Assembly (NCBI GenBank): GCA_018896025.1
Contig: JAHIND010000008.1
Coordinates: 62,001 to 126,000 of the forward strand
Source of the DNA: Pseudomonadota bacterium
GTDB taxonomy: Bacteria; Desulfobacterota; Desulfarculia; Desulfarculales; Desulfarculaceae
DNA: 64,000 nucleotides
Reading direction: 5' to 3'
In this document: positions 1 through 8,759 of the stretch, in pieces
Numbering within the stretch: position 1 is the stretch's first letter
How the letters are laid out: each line of letters begins with the position of its first letter
Notes under the pieces: model-generated
What the model was told of the DNA's origin: nothing
Databases searched by the model: none
The model's input: the letters and a program-made list of their open reading frames with translations, nothing else
Made by a program: the position numbers and the translations under genes

Positions 1-191
1 GGCACGGCCACGATGTTCAGCGCGTCCATGCCCCGGGCGATGCAGCCGGAATACTTGGCGTCGCCCTTTTCCAGAACGATGACCTCCTGATCCGGGGCCA
101 CTTCCTTGGCCCGGATACCGGCCATTACTCCGGCGCTGCCGCCTCCCACCACCACCACGTCGGCGTTGATTACTGGATAGTCGTAAGACAT
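1..191 (-). CDS. FAD-dependent oxidoreductase, N-terminal part (fumarate reductase/AprA-like flavoprotein)
   Basis: Only the first 63 codons are in the window; the gene runs off the left edge. The product starts MSYDYPVI and carries a Rossmann dinucleotide-binding motif (GGGSAGVMAG) at about residues 17-26, followed by an acidic strand end (VLEKGD) expected to contact FAD ribose. The continuation YSGCIARGMDALN resembles the flavin-covering region of adenylylsulfate reductase alpha and fumarate reductase flavoproteins, so a redox role in that superfamily is likely, but the substrate cannot be told from this fragment. It lies 29 bases downstream of a GntR-type regulator on the same strand, probably in one transcript. 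Confidence 0.7.
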   Translation of the reverse strand, partial: MSYDYPVINADVVVVGGGSAGVMAGIRAKEVAPDQEVIVLEKGDAKYSGCIARGMDALNIVAV

Positions 192-220
192 TTCTTCTCC
201 CGAAAACTGACCGGCCCGCC

Positions 221-979
221 TTACATCTCCCGGAACATCTTGGTGTCGTCGGTGATGCAGTAGCTGATCCGGTATTCGTATGGTTTTTCCTTGTAGGTGA
301 AGGAAAGCATCTCGATCTTGAGGACCGGCGTCCCGACCTCGGCCTGAAGCACCTCGGCGACCTCCTGGTCGGCGGCCACCGCGCTGAAAAGCTCCTGGTT
401 GAAAATGGTTGGAAGTCCGTATTTCTTCTCTATGCCCTCGTAGAGGGTCATTTTTTCCATGAGGGGGCTGATTATCTGGTCCAGGTCCTTGAACAGGCGT
501 TGCGGCAGGTAGGAGACGTAGTACATGAGGGGGCCCTTGCGGTTGACGAACAGCCGCCTGACCTTCCACAGCTTGCCCGCGCCGCGCATCTTGAGCAGGC
601 GGTTGGCCGGTTGGAAGCCGGGAGTCTCCTCCAGGCTGAGTACCTTGATCTTGAAGCGGGGGTCCGGGTCGCTGAAGTCCCGGCGCAGCCGGGTGTAGCG
701 CACGCTCTCCAGGGGGATGGTGGTGCCCGCCACGAAGGTGCCCTTGCCCTGGATGCGCTTGAGGTAGCCATCGTTGACCAGGTTGGCCAAGGCCCGGTTC
801 ACCGTACCCAGGCTGACCCCGAAGTCCTCGGCCATCTTGCGTTCGGGCGGTATGGCCTCGCCCGGAGCCCAACGGCCGTTTTCAATTCCCCGGAGCAGCT
901 CCATCTGGAGCCGGTAATAGGCGGGCAGGGGGGCTTCGCCGCCCCGTGGATGCGCTTTGCTCCTGGCCACTGACTTCAT
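221..979 (-). CDS. GntR-family transcriptional regulator with UTRA ligand domain
   Basis: A 252-residue regulator: winged helix-turn-helix at about residues 20-85 (PPERKMAEDFGVSLGTVNRAL is the recognition region, followed by the wing GKGTFVAG), then a UTRA effector domain to the end (RLFVNRKGPLMYYVSYLP, YGLPTIFNQELFSA). This is the HutC/FarR-type architecture, which usually senses a small metabolite and represses a neighbouring operon. The frame is open upstream, but the HTH begins close to this ATG and family length fits. A GGGAG directly abuts the ATG, so a GTG at 970 with better spacing is an alternative start. It precedes a flavoprotein gene and is itself preceded by a palindromic promoter, which suggests autoregulation. 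Confidence 0.85.
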   Translation of the reverse strand: MKSVARSKAHPRGGEAPLPAYYRLQMELLRGIENGRWAPGEAIPPERKMAEDFGVSLGTVNRALANLVNDGYLKRIQGKGTFVAGTTIPLESVRYTRLRRDFSDPDPRFKIKVLSLEETPGFQPANRLLKMRGAGKLWKVRRLFVNRKGPLMYYVSYLPQRLFKDLDQIISPLMEKMTLYEGIEKKYGLPTIFNQELFSAVAADQEVAEVLQAEVGTPVLKIEMLSFTYKEKPYEYRISYCITDDTKMFREM

Positions 980-1064
980 CTCCCATGGGTCTGAGTGAAG
1001 GCGTCCGGTTCCGAGCCCATCAAGGGCTGAAACCGCACCTCTCCGGCAGCCTAAGAATGCAACA

Positions 1065-1083
1065 ATTGCGGTACCTCCGCAAT
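1065..1083. promoter_or_regulatory. Inverted repeat, candidate operator downstream of the GntR promoter
   Basis: Arms ATTGCGG (1065-1071) and CCGCAAT (1077-1083) are perfect, with a 5-base centre. The site directly adjoins the larger palindrome at 1084-1128 and would lie just inside the start of the GntR transcript (minus strand). It could be a second repressor site or form a small leader hairpin. The sequence does not decide which. Confidence 0.45.
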
Positions 1084-1128
1084 ATTTATTTGGTTCTATA
1101 GTGCAATTTACTATAAAACCAAATAAAT
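1084..1128 (-). promoter_or_regulatory. Palindromic promoter/operator of the GntR-flavoprotein operon
   Basis: Twelve-base perfect arms (ATTTATTTGGTT at 1084-1095 and its complement at 1117-1128) continue, after one mismatch, for five more pairs around a 9-base centre. On the minus strand a plausible -35 (TTGGTT, 1122-1117) and -10 (TATAGA, 1100-1095) with a 16-base spacer fall on the two arms, so a dimer bound here would cover the promoter. The segment is very AT-rich against GC-rich surroundings. It could instead act as the terminator hairpin of the upstream kinase gene. Confidence 0.5.
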
Positions 1129-1234
1129 CAGCATAATAAAATATCATCCAAACGCGTTATAGGGCGAAAATATCCCCTGCCGGCCCTGAAACATGTCCCT
1201 CCGGGGCGGTCGGCGGCGGTCGAGGATTCGGCTT

Positions 1235-4200
1235 CTAGGCGTCCAACACTTTGCGGACGGTTTTTAGCAGCTCGTTTTTGCTGAAGGGCTTGGATAACAG
1301 CGCGGTGGCCACGGAGGAGATGGAGTCGTTCACGTCTCCGTCCCGTGAATAACCGGTGGCCACGATGACCTTGAGCTCCGGCGCAAGGGAGCGCAACTCC
1401 TGCAGGCACTTGTGCCCGCCCATGCCGGGCATGCTCAGGTCCAGAATGACCAAAGCGATTTCATCGGCCCTGTCTTTATAGATATCCAGGGCCTTTTCCC
1501 CGCTGGCGGCGGTGAGCACCTTGTATCCGGAGTTGCTGAGGTGCCGGCCGGCGATGTCCAGGATGCTCTGCTCGTCATCCACCACCAGGATGGTTTCGTT
1601 GCCGCCCGCGGCGGACTTGGTGGCTGCTCTTTTCGGTTGCTCCCCCGCCTGGGCGACCGGCGGCAGATATATGCTGAAGGTGGTTCCCATGCCTGGCTCG
1701 CTGGCGCAGGTGATGTGGCCGCCGTGGGAGCCGACGATGCCGAATATGGCGGAGAGACCCAGGCCGGTGCCCTTGCCCACTTCCTTGGTGGTGTAAAACG
1801 GCTCGAACACCCGGGCCAACTCCTCCTCGGTCATGCCGACGCCGGTGTCGCTGACCGTGATGATCACGTAGTCCCCGTCAATGGGCTGGGCGCAGGCCAG
1901 GCAGGCGACCCCCTTCACCCGCCGCTGGCTGGTGGCTATGGTCAGGGTGCCGCCGTCGGGCATGGCGTCCCTGGCGTTGGTCCCCAGATTCATCAGGATT
2001 TGCTCTATCTGGTAGGGATTGCCCATGGCCGGGGGGAGTTCCACCGACAAATCCATCTGGATTTCGATCATTCTGGGCAGAGTCTGTTTCAGGAGATTGC
2101 CGGCGGACACCACCGCCTCATTGATATCGATGGGTTTTAGCGAATGCTCGGCCCGCCTGCTGAAAGTCAATATCTGTTGAACCAGCTTCTTGGCCCTGGT
2201 GGCGGCCTGCAATACGCCCTGAAGCTCGGCGCGATTGGATTTACCTTCTTCGGCTTCGGCCAGTCCTATCTCGGTGTAACCCATGATCGCGGCCAGGATA
2301 TTATTGAAGTCGTGGGCAATGCCCCCGGCCAGCGTGCCCACGGCCTCCATCTTCTGGGATTGGTGCAGTTGGGCCTCCAGACGCCTGCGCTCGGTGATGT
2401 CGCTGACGATGTGCACGGCGCCCGCGTACTGCCCGTTTTCGTCCAGGATGGGGTCCACCACCACCGCGAACCAGCTATCGCCGATGCGCAGTTCCATGGT
2501 TTCGCGGTGCAGGCTTACTTTGGCCCGCTTAAGGGGACATTCGGGAATCGGCTCGGTGGTGCCGTGCACGATCTCCCAGCAATGACGTCCGACCATCTCT
2601 TCCTGGGAGCGGTGGAACATCATTTCCGCCGTCTTGTTGGCGCGCAGCACGCGCTGTTGTTTATCGAATATCCATATGGCGTCGTTGGCCGAGTCAAAGG
2701 TGATCTGCCACTGACGGGCGGTCTGGGCCAGCTTCTCCTCCGCCTGCTTGCGGTCGGTTATGTCATAAATGTGGGCCAGAATGTATTTGACCTCTCCCTG
2801 GCTGTTACTTATGGCGGAATTGCTGACCACGACCCATACCACTTGGCCGTTTTTGTGGATATATCTCTTTTCAGCCCGCTTGACGGATAAATCGCCTGCT
2901 AAGAATTCGCGCCAGCGGTCGCGGCCGCCCTGCCGGTCATCTGGGTGGGTGAATCGATTGAAGGAGTTGCCCAGAAGTTCTTGTTCAGAGTAGCCGAGCA
3001 TTTCGCATAGCCTGGGATTTACTTTGAGGAAGCGTCGTTTCAAATCCAGCAGGGCCATCCCTTCTGGTGCGTTTTCAAAGGCAGCGCGGAATTGATCTTC
3101 GCTTCTCTGCAACGCTTCCTCGGCCTGTGTGCGGTTTTTTTCGGCGCGTAGCGCGATGATGCCATAGGCTAGGGTCTGTGCTACCTTCTCCAGCAGCTCC
3201 ACCTCCACCTCATTGAATGCGTCGATTTCGGAAGCATAGATGTTTAACGCTCCCAACACTTGGCCGTCAGATTTCAAGGGGATGGCGATAGATGAGGCAT
3301 AGCCCCGCTTTGTGGCCTCGTCGCGCCAAGGGGTGTAATCCGGATTGGTCAGGAGATCGAGGGCAGTAACGGTGCGACCAGTTTGGATGGCTGTCCCGGT
3401 CGGGCCTTTACCTCTTGCGGTATCTGCCCAAGTGATGTTAGCCGCGGCTAAGTACCCCTCTTCAAAACCCATCTGCGCCACAGGCCTGACCGACTTGGCT
3501 TCGTCGTGTTCGGCGAAGCCAACCCAAGCCATTCGATAACCGCCGTCTCCCGTGATGATGCGGCAAAAATCCTGCAACACCTCTTTTTCCTCGCGGGCCC
3601 GAACAAGGATCTGACTGCACTGGCTTAAGGTGCGCAACGCACGGTTTGTCCGGCGCAGTTCTTCATCGGCCAGCTTGCGCTCGGTGATGTCCAAAATCGT
3701 TCCGACAAAACTAATCTGTTGACCGGAATCGTCGCAAATAATTTCCCCTTTGGCATTACAGTGCTTAAGCATTCCATCGTTGACAATCAATCTAACATCG
3801 AGATCCAATGGTTCGCCGGTTTTAAAACAATGCTCGAATGATTTGACGTAATTTTCGAAATCATCAGGATGAATGAACTTACCGTTTGATTCAAAGCTTG
3901 GGACGAAAGTCTGTGGAGTTACACCAAAAATACGATAGGTTTCATCCGACCACCAGACATTATTAGTTTTCAAATTCCATTCCCAACTTCCGATCCTGGC
4001 GATTTGTTGGGCTGCGTTCAATCTTTCAATAAGTTCTGATTTGACTCGCTCGGTTTCTTTCAGTTCTGCTTCCATTTTTTTGCGCTCGGTGATATCGGTG
4101 AACATTCCGAAGGAGCCGCCGAAAGAGCCGTCCTCATTGCACAGAGCCGTGGCCGATACTATGGTCCAGACTTCCCGGCCATCCTTGCCCCGGAAGCGGC

Positions 4201-5890
4201 GCTCGTATTTTTCCCCTTGCCCTTCAACCCGGCGGCGCATTTTTGCCGAATGGTCCGCCAAATCTTCTGGGAACATGAAGCTGTCAACTGAACGCTCCAG
4301 CATCTCCTCGGGTTTGTAGCCCAGCATCTCGACCATGTTGGGATTGGCGAAGGTGGTGCGAAACTGGGCATCCATGGCCCACACCCCTTCATTGGCCGTA
4401 TCAACGATGGTGCGGTAACGTTCCTCGCTGCGGGATAGCGCCTCCTCCGCCTGCTTGCGTTCGGTGATGTCGAAGAATACGGCCAGGAAATCGTCACCGA
4501 CGATGGCACCCGAGATCACGATCGTGCGCACCTCGCCACTCTTGCAGGTCACCCGGTACTCGATGGGTTCGATGTCGGTGTTACTTTTAACCGCCCGCTG
4601 GATGCCGGTGCTCCAGTTGTCGATCACCCATTGCCGGTACCCTGGATCGGGGTAGGCCTTTTGCCACCAGGCCTCCAGGGTGGGCACGTCTTCCTGGGTG
4701 TAGCCAAAGGTCTGCACGAAACGGTCGTTGAGGTCCACCACCACGCCGTCCTTGTCGACAAAGGCCATGGGGACCGCCGCGATCCTGAAGAGCTGCCGGA
4801 AGCGCTCCTCGCTGTTGCCCAGGGCGGTTTCGGCCAATTTGCGATGCCTGATTTCCTTGACCAGCTTCCGGTTCCAGACGACCAGCCCCAAAAGAATCAC
4901 GAAAAATACGGCCAACGCCTGCCAGAGCAGGGTGTAGTTGAACCCATGCTCATAGCGCAGAGGCAGCCATCTCTGATAAATCTCGTCGCGTTCCTTGGGG
5001 GAGATGGAATCCAGGGCCTTTTGCAGCATGCCCACCAGGAGGGGCCAGTCCTTGCGCACCGCCATGGCCTGGGCGTTCTGGTAGGGGGTCTCGCCGGCGA
5101 TCTTGACGTTGGCCATCTTCAACTTGGCCAGGTAGTAGCTGACCACCAGCATGTTGTCGATGAAGGCGAAGACCTCTCCCTGTTGCAACAGGGCCAGGCC
5201 GTCCTTGGCGTTGCTTACCTGCACCAGCCGAATCTTGGGAAAATCCTTTGGTATCCAATCGTTGACCGCATAGCCCGACACCACGGCCACCTTCTTGCCC
5301 GAAAGCTCCCGCAAACCGGCTAGGTAGGTGACGTCCGCCTGGGCGAAGACGGCGATGGGTATTTTCATGTAGGGCTTGGTGAAAGCCCAGAATTTGGTCC
5401 GTTCGGGAGTGATGGTCACGGAGGTTGTCATGTCGATCTCCCACCGCTTCAGCTTGGCGTAGGCCTCCTGCCAGCTTTGGGTGGGCACCCACTTGAACTT
5501 AATCCCCAGGCGCTGTTCGATGAGTCTCAGGTAATCGCCGGCCATGCCGGAAGGATTGCCCTGCTCATCGACAAACTCGATGGGTGGCCAACCGGGGTCC
5601 TGGGCCACACGGATCACAGGATGGTCGCGCAGCCAGGCCCTTTCTTGCGGGGAGAGTGGGATGAGCTTGTCTTTTACAGCCTCGGTTGCGCGGGGAGAAG
5701 CGCCGGGTCCCTCTTGGGAGCGGCCGGATACCTTTGGCTGGGAAGTGGGGGCGTCGGCGGCGTCAGCGGATTCCGCGCCACCCAGGAGACCGCCGTACAA
5801 GCAGAGGGCAACTGCCAGGAGCAGGATTTTAATACCGGGGCGGAGCTTAGCAGCCCCCCCAGCCACCCGACGCCGCGTAATGCGTGGCAT
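1235..5890 (-). CDS. BvgS-like hybrid sensor histidine kinase (SBP-TM-PAS x5-GAF-HisKA-HATPase-REC)
   Basis: A 1551-residue signalling kinase. Order: signal/anchor segment (about 19-38), periplasmic solute-binding domain of the SBP_bac_3 type (85-308), transmembrane helix (318-340), three PAS domains, a GAF domain (about 745-900), two more PAS domains, HisKA with GIAHDFNNILA (phospho-His), HATPase with N and G boxes (NARDAMPDGG, DTGVGM, GTGLGL), and a C-terminal receiver (VVDDEQ, ILDLSMPGM with acceptor Asp, SKPFS). It probably senses a periplasmic small molecule and cytoplasmic redox or ligand cues. The start at 5890 is chosen for its SD (GGAGGAG, 3 bases before ATG) and because the signal sequence then lies near the N-terminus; an upstream in-frame ATG at 5998 also has an AAGGA. 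The third PAS domain is markedly AT-rich. No separate response regulator is adjacent. Confidence 0.9.
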   Translation of the reverse strand: MPRITRRRVAGGAAKLRPGIKILLLAVALCLYGGLLGGAESADAADAPTSQPKVSGRSQEGPGASPRATEAVKDKLIPLSPQERAWLRDHPVIRVAQDPGWPPIEFVDEQGNPSGMAGDYLRLIEQRLGIKFKWVPTQSWQEAYAKLKRWEIDMTTSVTITPERTKFWAFTKPYMKIPIAVFAQADVTYLAGLRELSGKKVAVVSGYAVNDWIPKDFPKIRLVQVSNAKDGLALLQQGEVFAFIDNMLVVSYYLAKLKMANVKIAGETPYQNAQAMAVRKDWPLLVGMLQKALDSISPKERDEIYQRWLPLRYEHGFNYTLLWQALAVFFVILLGLVVWNRKLVKEIRHRKLAETALGNSEERFRQLFRIAAVPMAFVDKDGVVVDLNDRFVQTFGYTQEDVPTLEAWWQKAYPDPGYRQWVIDNWSTGIQRAVKSNTDIEPIEYRVTCKSGEVRTIVISGAIVGDDFLAVFFDITERKQAEEALSRSEERYRTIVDTANEGVWAMDAQFRTTFANPNMVEMLGYKPEEMLERSVDSFMFPEDLADHSAKMRRRVEGQGEKYERRFRGKDGREVWTIVSATALCNEDGSFGGSFGMFTDITERKKMEAELKETERVKSELIERLNAAQQIARIGSWEWNLKTNNVWWSDETYRIFGVTPQTFVPSFESNGKFIHPDDFENYVKSFEHCFKTGEPLDLDVRLIVNDGMLKHCNAKGEIICDDSGQQISFVGTILDITERKLADEELRRTNRALRTLSQCSQILVRAREEKEVLQDFCRIITGDGGYRMAWVGFAEHDEAKSVRPVAQMGFEEGYLAAANITWADTARGKGPTGTAIQTGRTVTALDLLTNPDYTPWRDEATKRGYASSIAIPLKSDGQVLGALNIYASEIDAFNEVEVELLEKVAQTLAYGIIALRAEKNRTQAEEALQRSEDQFRAAFENAPEGMALLDLKRRFLKVNPRLCEMLGYSEQELLGNSFNRFTHPDDRQGGRDRWREFLAGDLSVKRAEKRYIHKNGQVVWVVVSNSAISNSQGEVKYILAHIYDITDRKQAEEKLAQTARQWQITFDSANDAIWIFDKQQRVLRANKTAEMMFHRSQEEMVGRHCWEIVHGTTEPIPECPLKRAKVSLHRETMELRIGDSWFAVVVDPILDENGQYAGAVHIVSDITERRRLEAQLHQSQKMEAVGTLAGGIAHDFNNILAAIMGYTEIGLAEAEEGKSNRAELQGVLQAATRAKKLVQQILTFSRRAEHSLKPIDINEAVVSAGNLLKQTLPRMIEIQMDLSVELPPAMGNPYQIEQILMNLGTNARDAMPDGGTLTIATSQRRVKGVACLACAQPIDGDYVIITVSDTGVGMTEEELARVFEPFYTTKEVGKGTGLGLSAIFGIVGSHGGHITCASEPGMGTTFSIYLPPVAQAGEQPKRAATKSAAGGNETILVVDDEQSILDIAGRHLSNSGYKVLTAASGEKALDIYKDRADEIALVILDLSMPGMGGHKCLQELRSLAPELKVIVATGYSRDGDVNDSISSVATALLSKPFSKNELLKTVRKVLDA

Positions 5891-6278
5891 CAGCTCCTCC
5901 GTGGGTATCCCTGGATACCGCAGTAAACCGCTTATGCTGTTACTTTCTGGTTCTTCATAATGAGGATAGCCTTTTGGGTCGGGCCAAGTCAAAGACATGA
6001 TTCATCCTTCTCGGCAAGCGCCTGTTTCCTCGGCTGGCCCAAACACCCATCTTCCCGGGGGGTTAGGCTGGTGCGCCCGCCCGCAAGCAGCCCCTGATCC
6101 GTGCCTAGTTGGCCGCATCGTGCCCGTGTTCAGAGCCTTTGGGGTGAGAATCGCTCCCCACGGCAAGAACCGGCAAGGCTCTCCTCGTCCCTAGGCCCTG
6201 TCAGACGTACGGCTCTCCTCCCCAGACCAAGCGCGGTCTGCCCGTGTTGTGAAAAGATACGTTCACCCAGAGGAATAG
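5891..6278. other. Non-coding stretch between divergent kinase and TetR operons
   Basis: About 390 bases with no convincing gene on either strand. It must hold the promoter of the minus-strand hybrid kinase, but I see no strong -35/-10 pair for it. If the kinase starts at 5998 instead of 5890, the first 108 bases are coding. Confidence 0.4.
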
Positions 6279-6335
6279 TTGACTTTGATGGGAAGAATCA
6301 TTTAAAAATATCATTCACACCATGAATCGCATTCA
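6279..6335 (+). promoter_or_regulatory. Promoter and TetR-type operator upstream of the liv operon regulator
   Basis: TTGACT (6279-6284) is followed after 17 bases by TTAAAA (6302-6307), a weak -10. Immediately downstream lies ATTCA-N5-TGAAT-N3-ATTCA (6313-6335): the half-site TGAAT/ATTCA occurs three times in alternating orientation, and TGAATCGCATTCA is an almost perfect 13-base palindrome. The half-sites resemble those of the TetR-family fatty-acid regulator FadR of Bacillus. The position just after the -10 fits autorepression by the TetR protein encoded next. Confidence 0.45.
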
Positions 6336-6371
6336 GTGAACCCCGCTTCCGGGAGGCTGTAGTAAACGAGC

Positions 6372-7001
6372 ATGGGAGTGGCTGAGCGAAGGGCTAGGGA
6401 GAAGGAGCAGCGCCGGGAGGCTATCCTGGACGCGGCCAAGGAAATTTTCTCCCGCAAGGGCTACCAAGGCGCCACCATGGAGGAGATTGCCGCCCGGGCC
6501 GAACTCAGCCCCGCCACCCTTTACCTGTACTTCGACAACAAGAGCCAGCTATACGCCTCCCTTAACGTGAAGATGCTGGCCTTCCTTTGCCACCGGGTGG
6601 AGCAGGTGGCCGGCCAAAAGGGCCTGGAGCCGCTGGAAAAGGTGCGCCGCCTGGCCCAGGCCATGCACGACGTCTACACCTTCGACCCCCTCATCCTGAT
6701 CAACGTGCTGCACATGCAGGCCAGCCAGGAGCTCATGGACCTGTCGCCCGAGCTGAAGGAGCAGATCAACTCCATGGCCGCCCGGGCCCTCCAGGTGATG
6801 GCCGGCATTTTCCAACAAGGCATCGAGCAAGGGCTTTTCAGGCCCTACCCTCCCGTGGCCCTGGCCGACCTGGTCTGGTCGGTGTTCAGCGGCCTGGTGC
6901 TTTGGGAGGAAAGCAAGCGCGGCTTCGCGCCTGAAAAGGACTATCTCCAGGACACCTTGGAGTTGGCCATAGAAATCATGGCCCGGGGCGTGAGCAAGTA
7001 A
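6372..7001 (+). CDS. TetR/AcrR-family transcriptional regulator
   Basis: A 209-residue repressor-type protein. The N-terminal helix-turn-helix is clear (AILDAAKEIFSRKGYQGATM, then ARAELSPATLYLYFDNKSQL, residues about 18-63); the remainder is the variable all-helical ligand domain. It is the first gene of the block that continues with livG-H-M-K-F and an acyl-CoA synthetase, all on the plus strand with short gaps, so it probably controls that operon in response to the imported acid or its CoA ester (inference). No strong SD is visible within 12 bases of the ATG; a GGGAGG lies about 16 bases upstream. Confidence 0.88.
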   Translation: MGVAERRAREKEQRREAILDAAKEIFSRKGYQGATMEEIAARAELSPATLYLYFDNKSQLYASLNVKMLAFLCHRVEQVAGQKGLEPLEKVRRLAQAMHDVYTFDPLILINVLHMQASQELMDLSPELKEQINSMAARALQVMAGIFQQGIEQGLFRPYPPVALADLVWSVFSGLVLWEESKRGFAPEKDYLQDTLELAIEIMARGVSK

Positions 7002-7069
7002 CGTCCCGGCCCGGCACTCCGCCCGTGTGCGGGGTCAGCCCCTCACCCTACATAGCCCGCGGGAGGCGC

Positions 7070-7849
7070 ATGGCGACCCAGCCCATTCTCAGTGTGGAGG
7101 GAATCTCTTTGTCCTTCGGAGGCCTGAAGGTGCTTTCGGAGGTGAGTTTCCAGGTGAACCCCGGCGAGATCTTCGCCATCATCGGGCCCAACGGAGCGGG
7201 CAAGACCTCCATCCTCAACTGCATCGGCGGTTTTTACCGGCCCTCGGCCGGGCGCATCTTCTTCGGGGGCGAGGACATCACCCGCACCTCTCCCGACCGC
7301 CGGGCGGCCCGAGGCCTGGCCCGCACCTTCCAGAACATAGCCCTGTTCCGGGGCATGACCGTGTTGGACAACATCAAGCTGGGAGCCCACGCCCATCTGC
7401 GCACCGGCCTGCTGTCGGCCCTGATGTACTGGGGTCCGGCCCACCGCGAGGAAATGGCCCTCCGGGAGAGGGTGGAGCATGAGGTCATCGATTTCCTGGA
7501 GATCGAGCCCATCCGCAAGCAGGCGGTGGGTTCGTTGGCCTATGGCCTGCAAAAGCGGGTGGAGTTGGCCAGGGCCCTGGCCATGGAGCCCAAAGTGCTG
7601 CTCATGGACGAGCCGGTGGCGGGCATGAACGCCGAGGAAACCGAGGACATGGCCCGTTTCGTCCTGGACATCAAGGAGGAACGGGACGTCACCATCGTGC
7701 TAATCGAGCACGACATGAACGTGATCATGGATATCAGCGATCGGGTGATGGTGGTCAACTTCGGCCAGAAGATCGCCGAGGGCACCCCGGACGAGGTCCA
7801 GCATCACCCCGAAGTGATCAAGGCCTATCTGGGCGAGAAGAAGGGCTAG
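7070..7849 (+). CDS. livG: ABC transporter ATP-binding protein, LivG type
   Basis: A 259-residue nucleotide-binding subunit of a branched-chain amino acid/HAAT-family importer. Walker A GPNGAGKT is at about residues 36-43, the Q-loop region TFQNIALF follows, the signature is YGLQKRVELARAL (a degenerate LSGGQ, common in LivG), Walker B is VLLMDEPVAG, and the H-loop is IEHDM. The ATG at 7070 has GGGAGG four bases upstream; the open frame extends further 5' but without family similarity. It is followed after 8 bases by livH. Substrate is unlikely to be leucine given the linked acyl-CoA synthetase (inference). Confidence 0.93.
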   Translation: MATQPILSVEGISLSFGGLKVLSEVSFQVNPGEIFAIIGPNGAGKTSILNCIGGFYRPSAGRIFFGGEDITRTSPDRRAARGLARTFQNIALFRGMTVLDNIKLGAHAHLRTGLLSALMYWGPAHREEMALRERVEHEVIDFLEIEPIRKQAVGSLAYGLQKRVELARALAMEPKVLLMDEPVAGMNAEETEDMARFVLDIKEERDVTIVLIEHDMNVIMDISDRVMVVNFGQKIAEGTPDEVQHHPEVIKAYLGEKKG

Positions 7850-7857
7850 GGCGCCGT

Positions 7858-8742
7858 ATGGACATCCTGCTGCAACTGATCGTCAGCGGCATAGCGGTGG
7901 GCGGAGTCTACGCCCTCATCGCCCTGGGCTTTGTGCTGATCTACAAAGCCACCAGCATCATCAACTTCGCCACCGGCGAGTTCATGATGATCGGGGCCTA
8001 TTTCTTCTACACCTTCATGGTGATGGCCGGGCTGCCCCCCATACCCTCCTTTTTGCTGGTCATGCTCTGTTCGGCCCTGCTGGGGCTGTTCGTGGAGCGG
8101 GCCATACTCCGGCACATGCTGGGCCAGCCCACTATCAGCATCGTAATGGTGACCATCGGCCTCAGCTCCATCCTCATGGGCCTGGCCGAGATGATCTGGT
8201 CCACCGACTTCAAGAGCTTCCCCGCCCTGTTCCCCCGGGCCCCGGTGATCATCGGCGACATCATCGTGCGCTCCAATTTGTTCTGGGGCTTCGTGGTGGC
8301 CATGCTCGCGGTGATCGTTTTCGCCCTGCTGTTCAAGTACGCCAAGGTGGGGGTGGCCATGCGGGCCACCGCTGGAGACCAGATGGCCGCCTTTTCCATG
8401 GGCATCAACGTGCGCAGCATGTTCACCGTGGCCTGGTCCATGGGGGCCATCGCCGCAGCCCTGGGCGGAGTGATCATCGGCAACATCGGAGGCATCCAGC
8501 CCACCCTGGGCAGCATCGGGCTGAAAATCTTCCCGGTGGTGATCCTGGGAGGCCTGGACTCCATCGCCGGAGCGGTGGTGGGGGGCTTCATCGTGGGCCT
8601 GGTGGAAAACATCGCCGGCGGCTACCTGGACCCCTACGTGGGCGGCGGGGTGAAGGACCTGGCCCCCTTCGTGGTGCTGGTGTTGATCCTGTTCATCAAG
8701 CCCTATGGGCTGTTTGGCAAACAAGACATCGAGCGGTTGTAG
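7858..8742 (+). CDS. livH: ABC transporter permease, LivH type
   Basis: A 294-residue inner-membrane permease with about eight hydrophobic segments. The N-terminus (QLIVSGIAVGGVYALIALGF) and the segment SIINFATGEFMMIGAYF match the LivH family closely, as does the later AFSMGINVRSMFTVAWSMG coupling region. It pairs with LivM to form the translocation channel energised by LivG and LivF. It starts 8 bases after livG. Downstream, where livM would normally follow at once, a 259-bp repeat element intervenes. Confidence 0.93.
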   Translation: MDILLQLIVSGIAVGGVYALIALGFVLIYKATSIINFATGEFMMIGAYFFYTFMVMAGLPPIPSFLLVMLCSALLGLFVERAILRHMLGQPTISIVMVTIGLSSILMGLAEMIWSTDFKSFPALFPRAPVIIGDIIVRSNLFWGFVVAMLAVIVFALLFKYAKVGVAMRATAGDQMAAFSMGINVRSMFTVAWSMGAIAAALGGVIIGNIGGIQPTLGSIGLKIFPVVILGGLDSIAGAVVGGFIVGLVENIAGGYLDPYVGGGVKDLAPFVVLVLILFIKPYGLFGKQDIERL

Positions 8743-8743
8743 T

Positions 8744-8752
8744 GGGGAGGGG
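8744..8752 (+). promoter_or_regulatory. Orphaned Shine-Dalgarno site displaced from livM
   Basis: GGGGAGGGG follows the livH stop codon but no gene begins near it; the next 259 bases are a repeat element. If the element and one copy of the flanking AGCC were removed, this site would stand 9 bases before the livM ATG, an ideal spacing. It therefore looks like the original livM ribosome binding site separated by insertion. Confidence 0.6.
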
Positions 8753-8759
8753 TTGAGCC

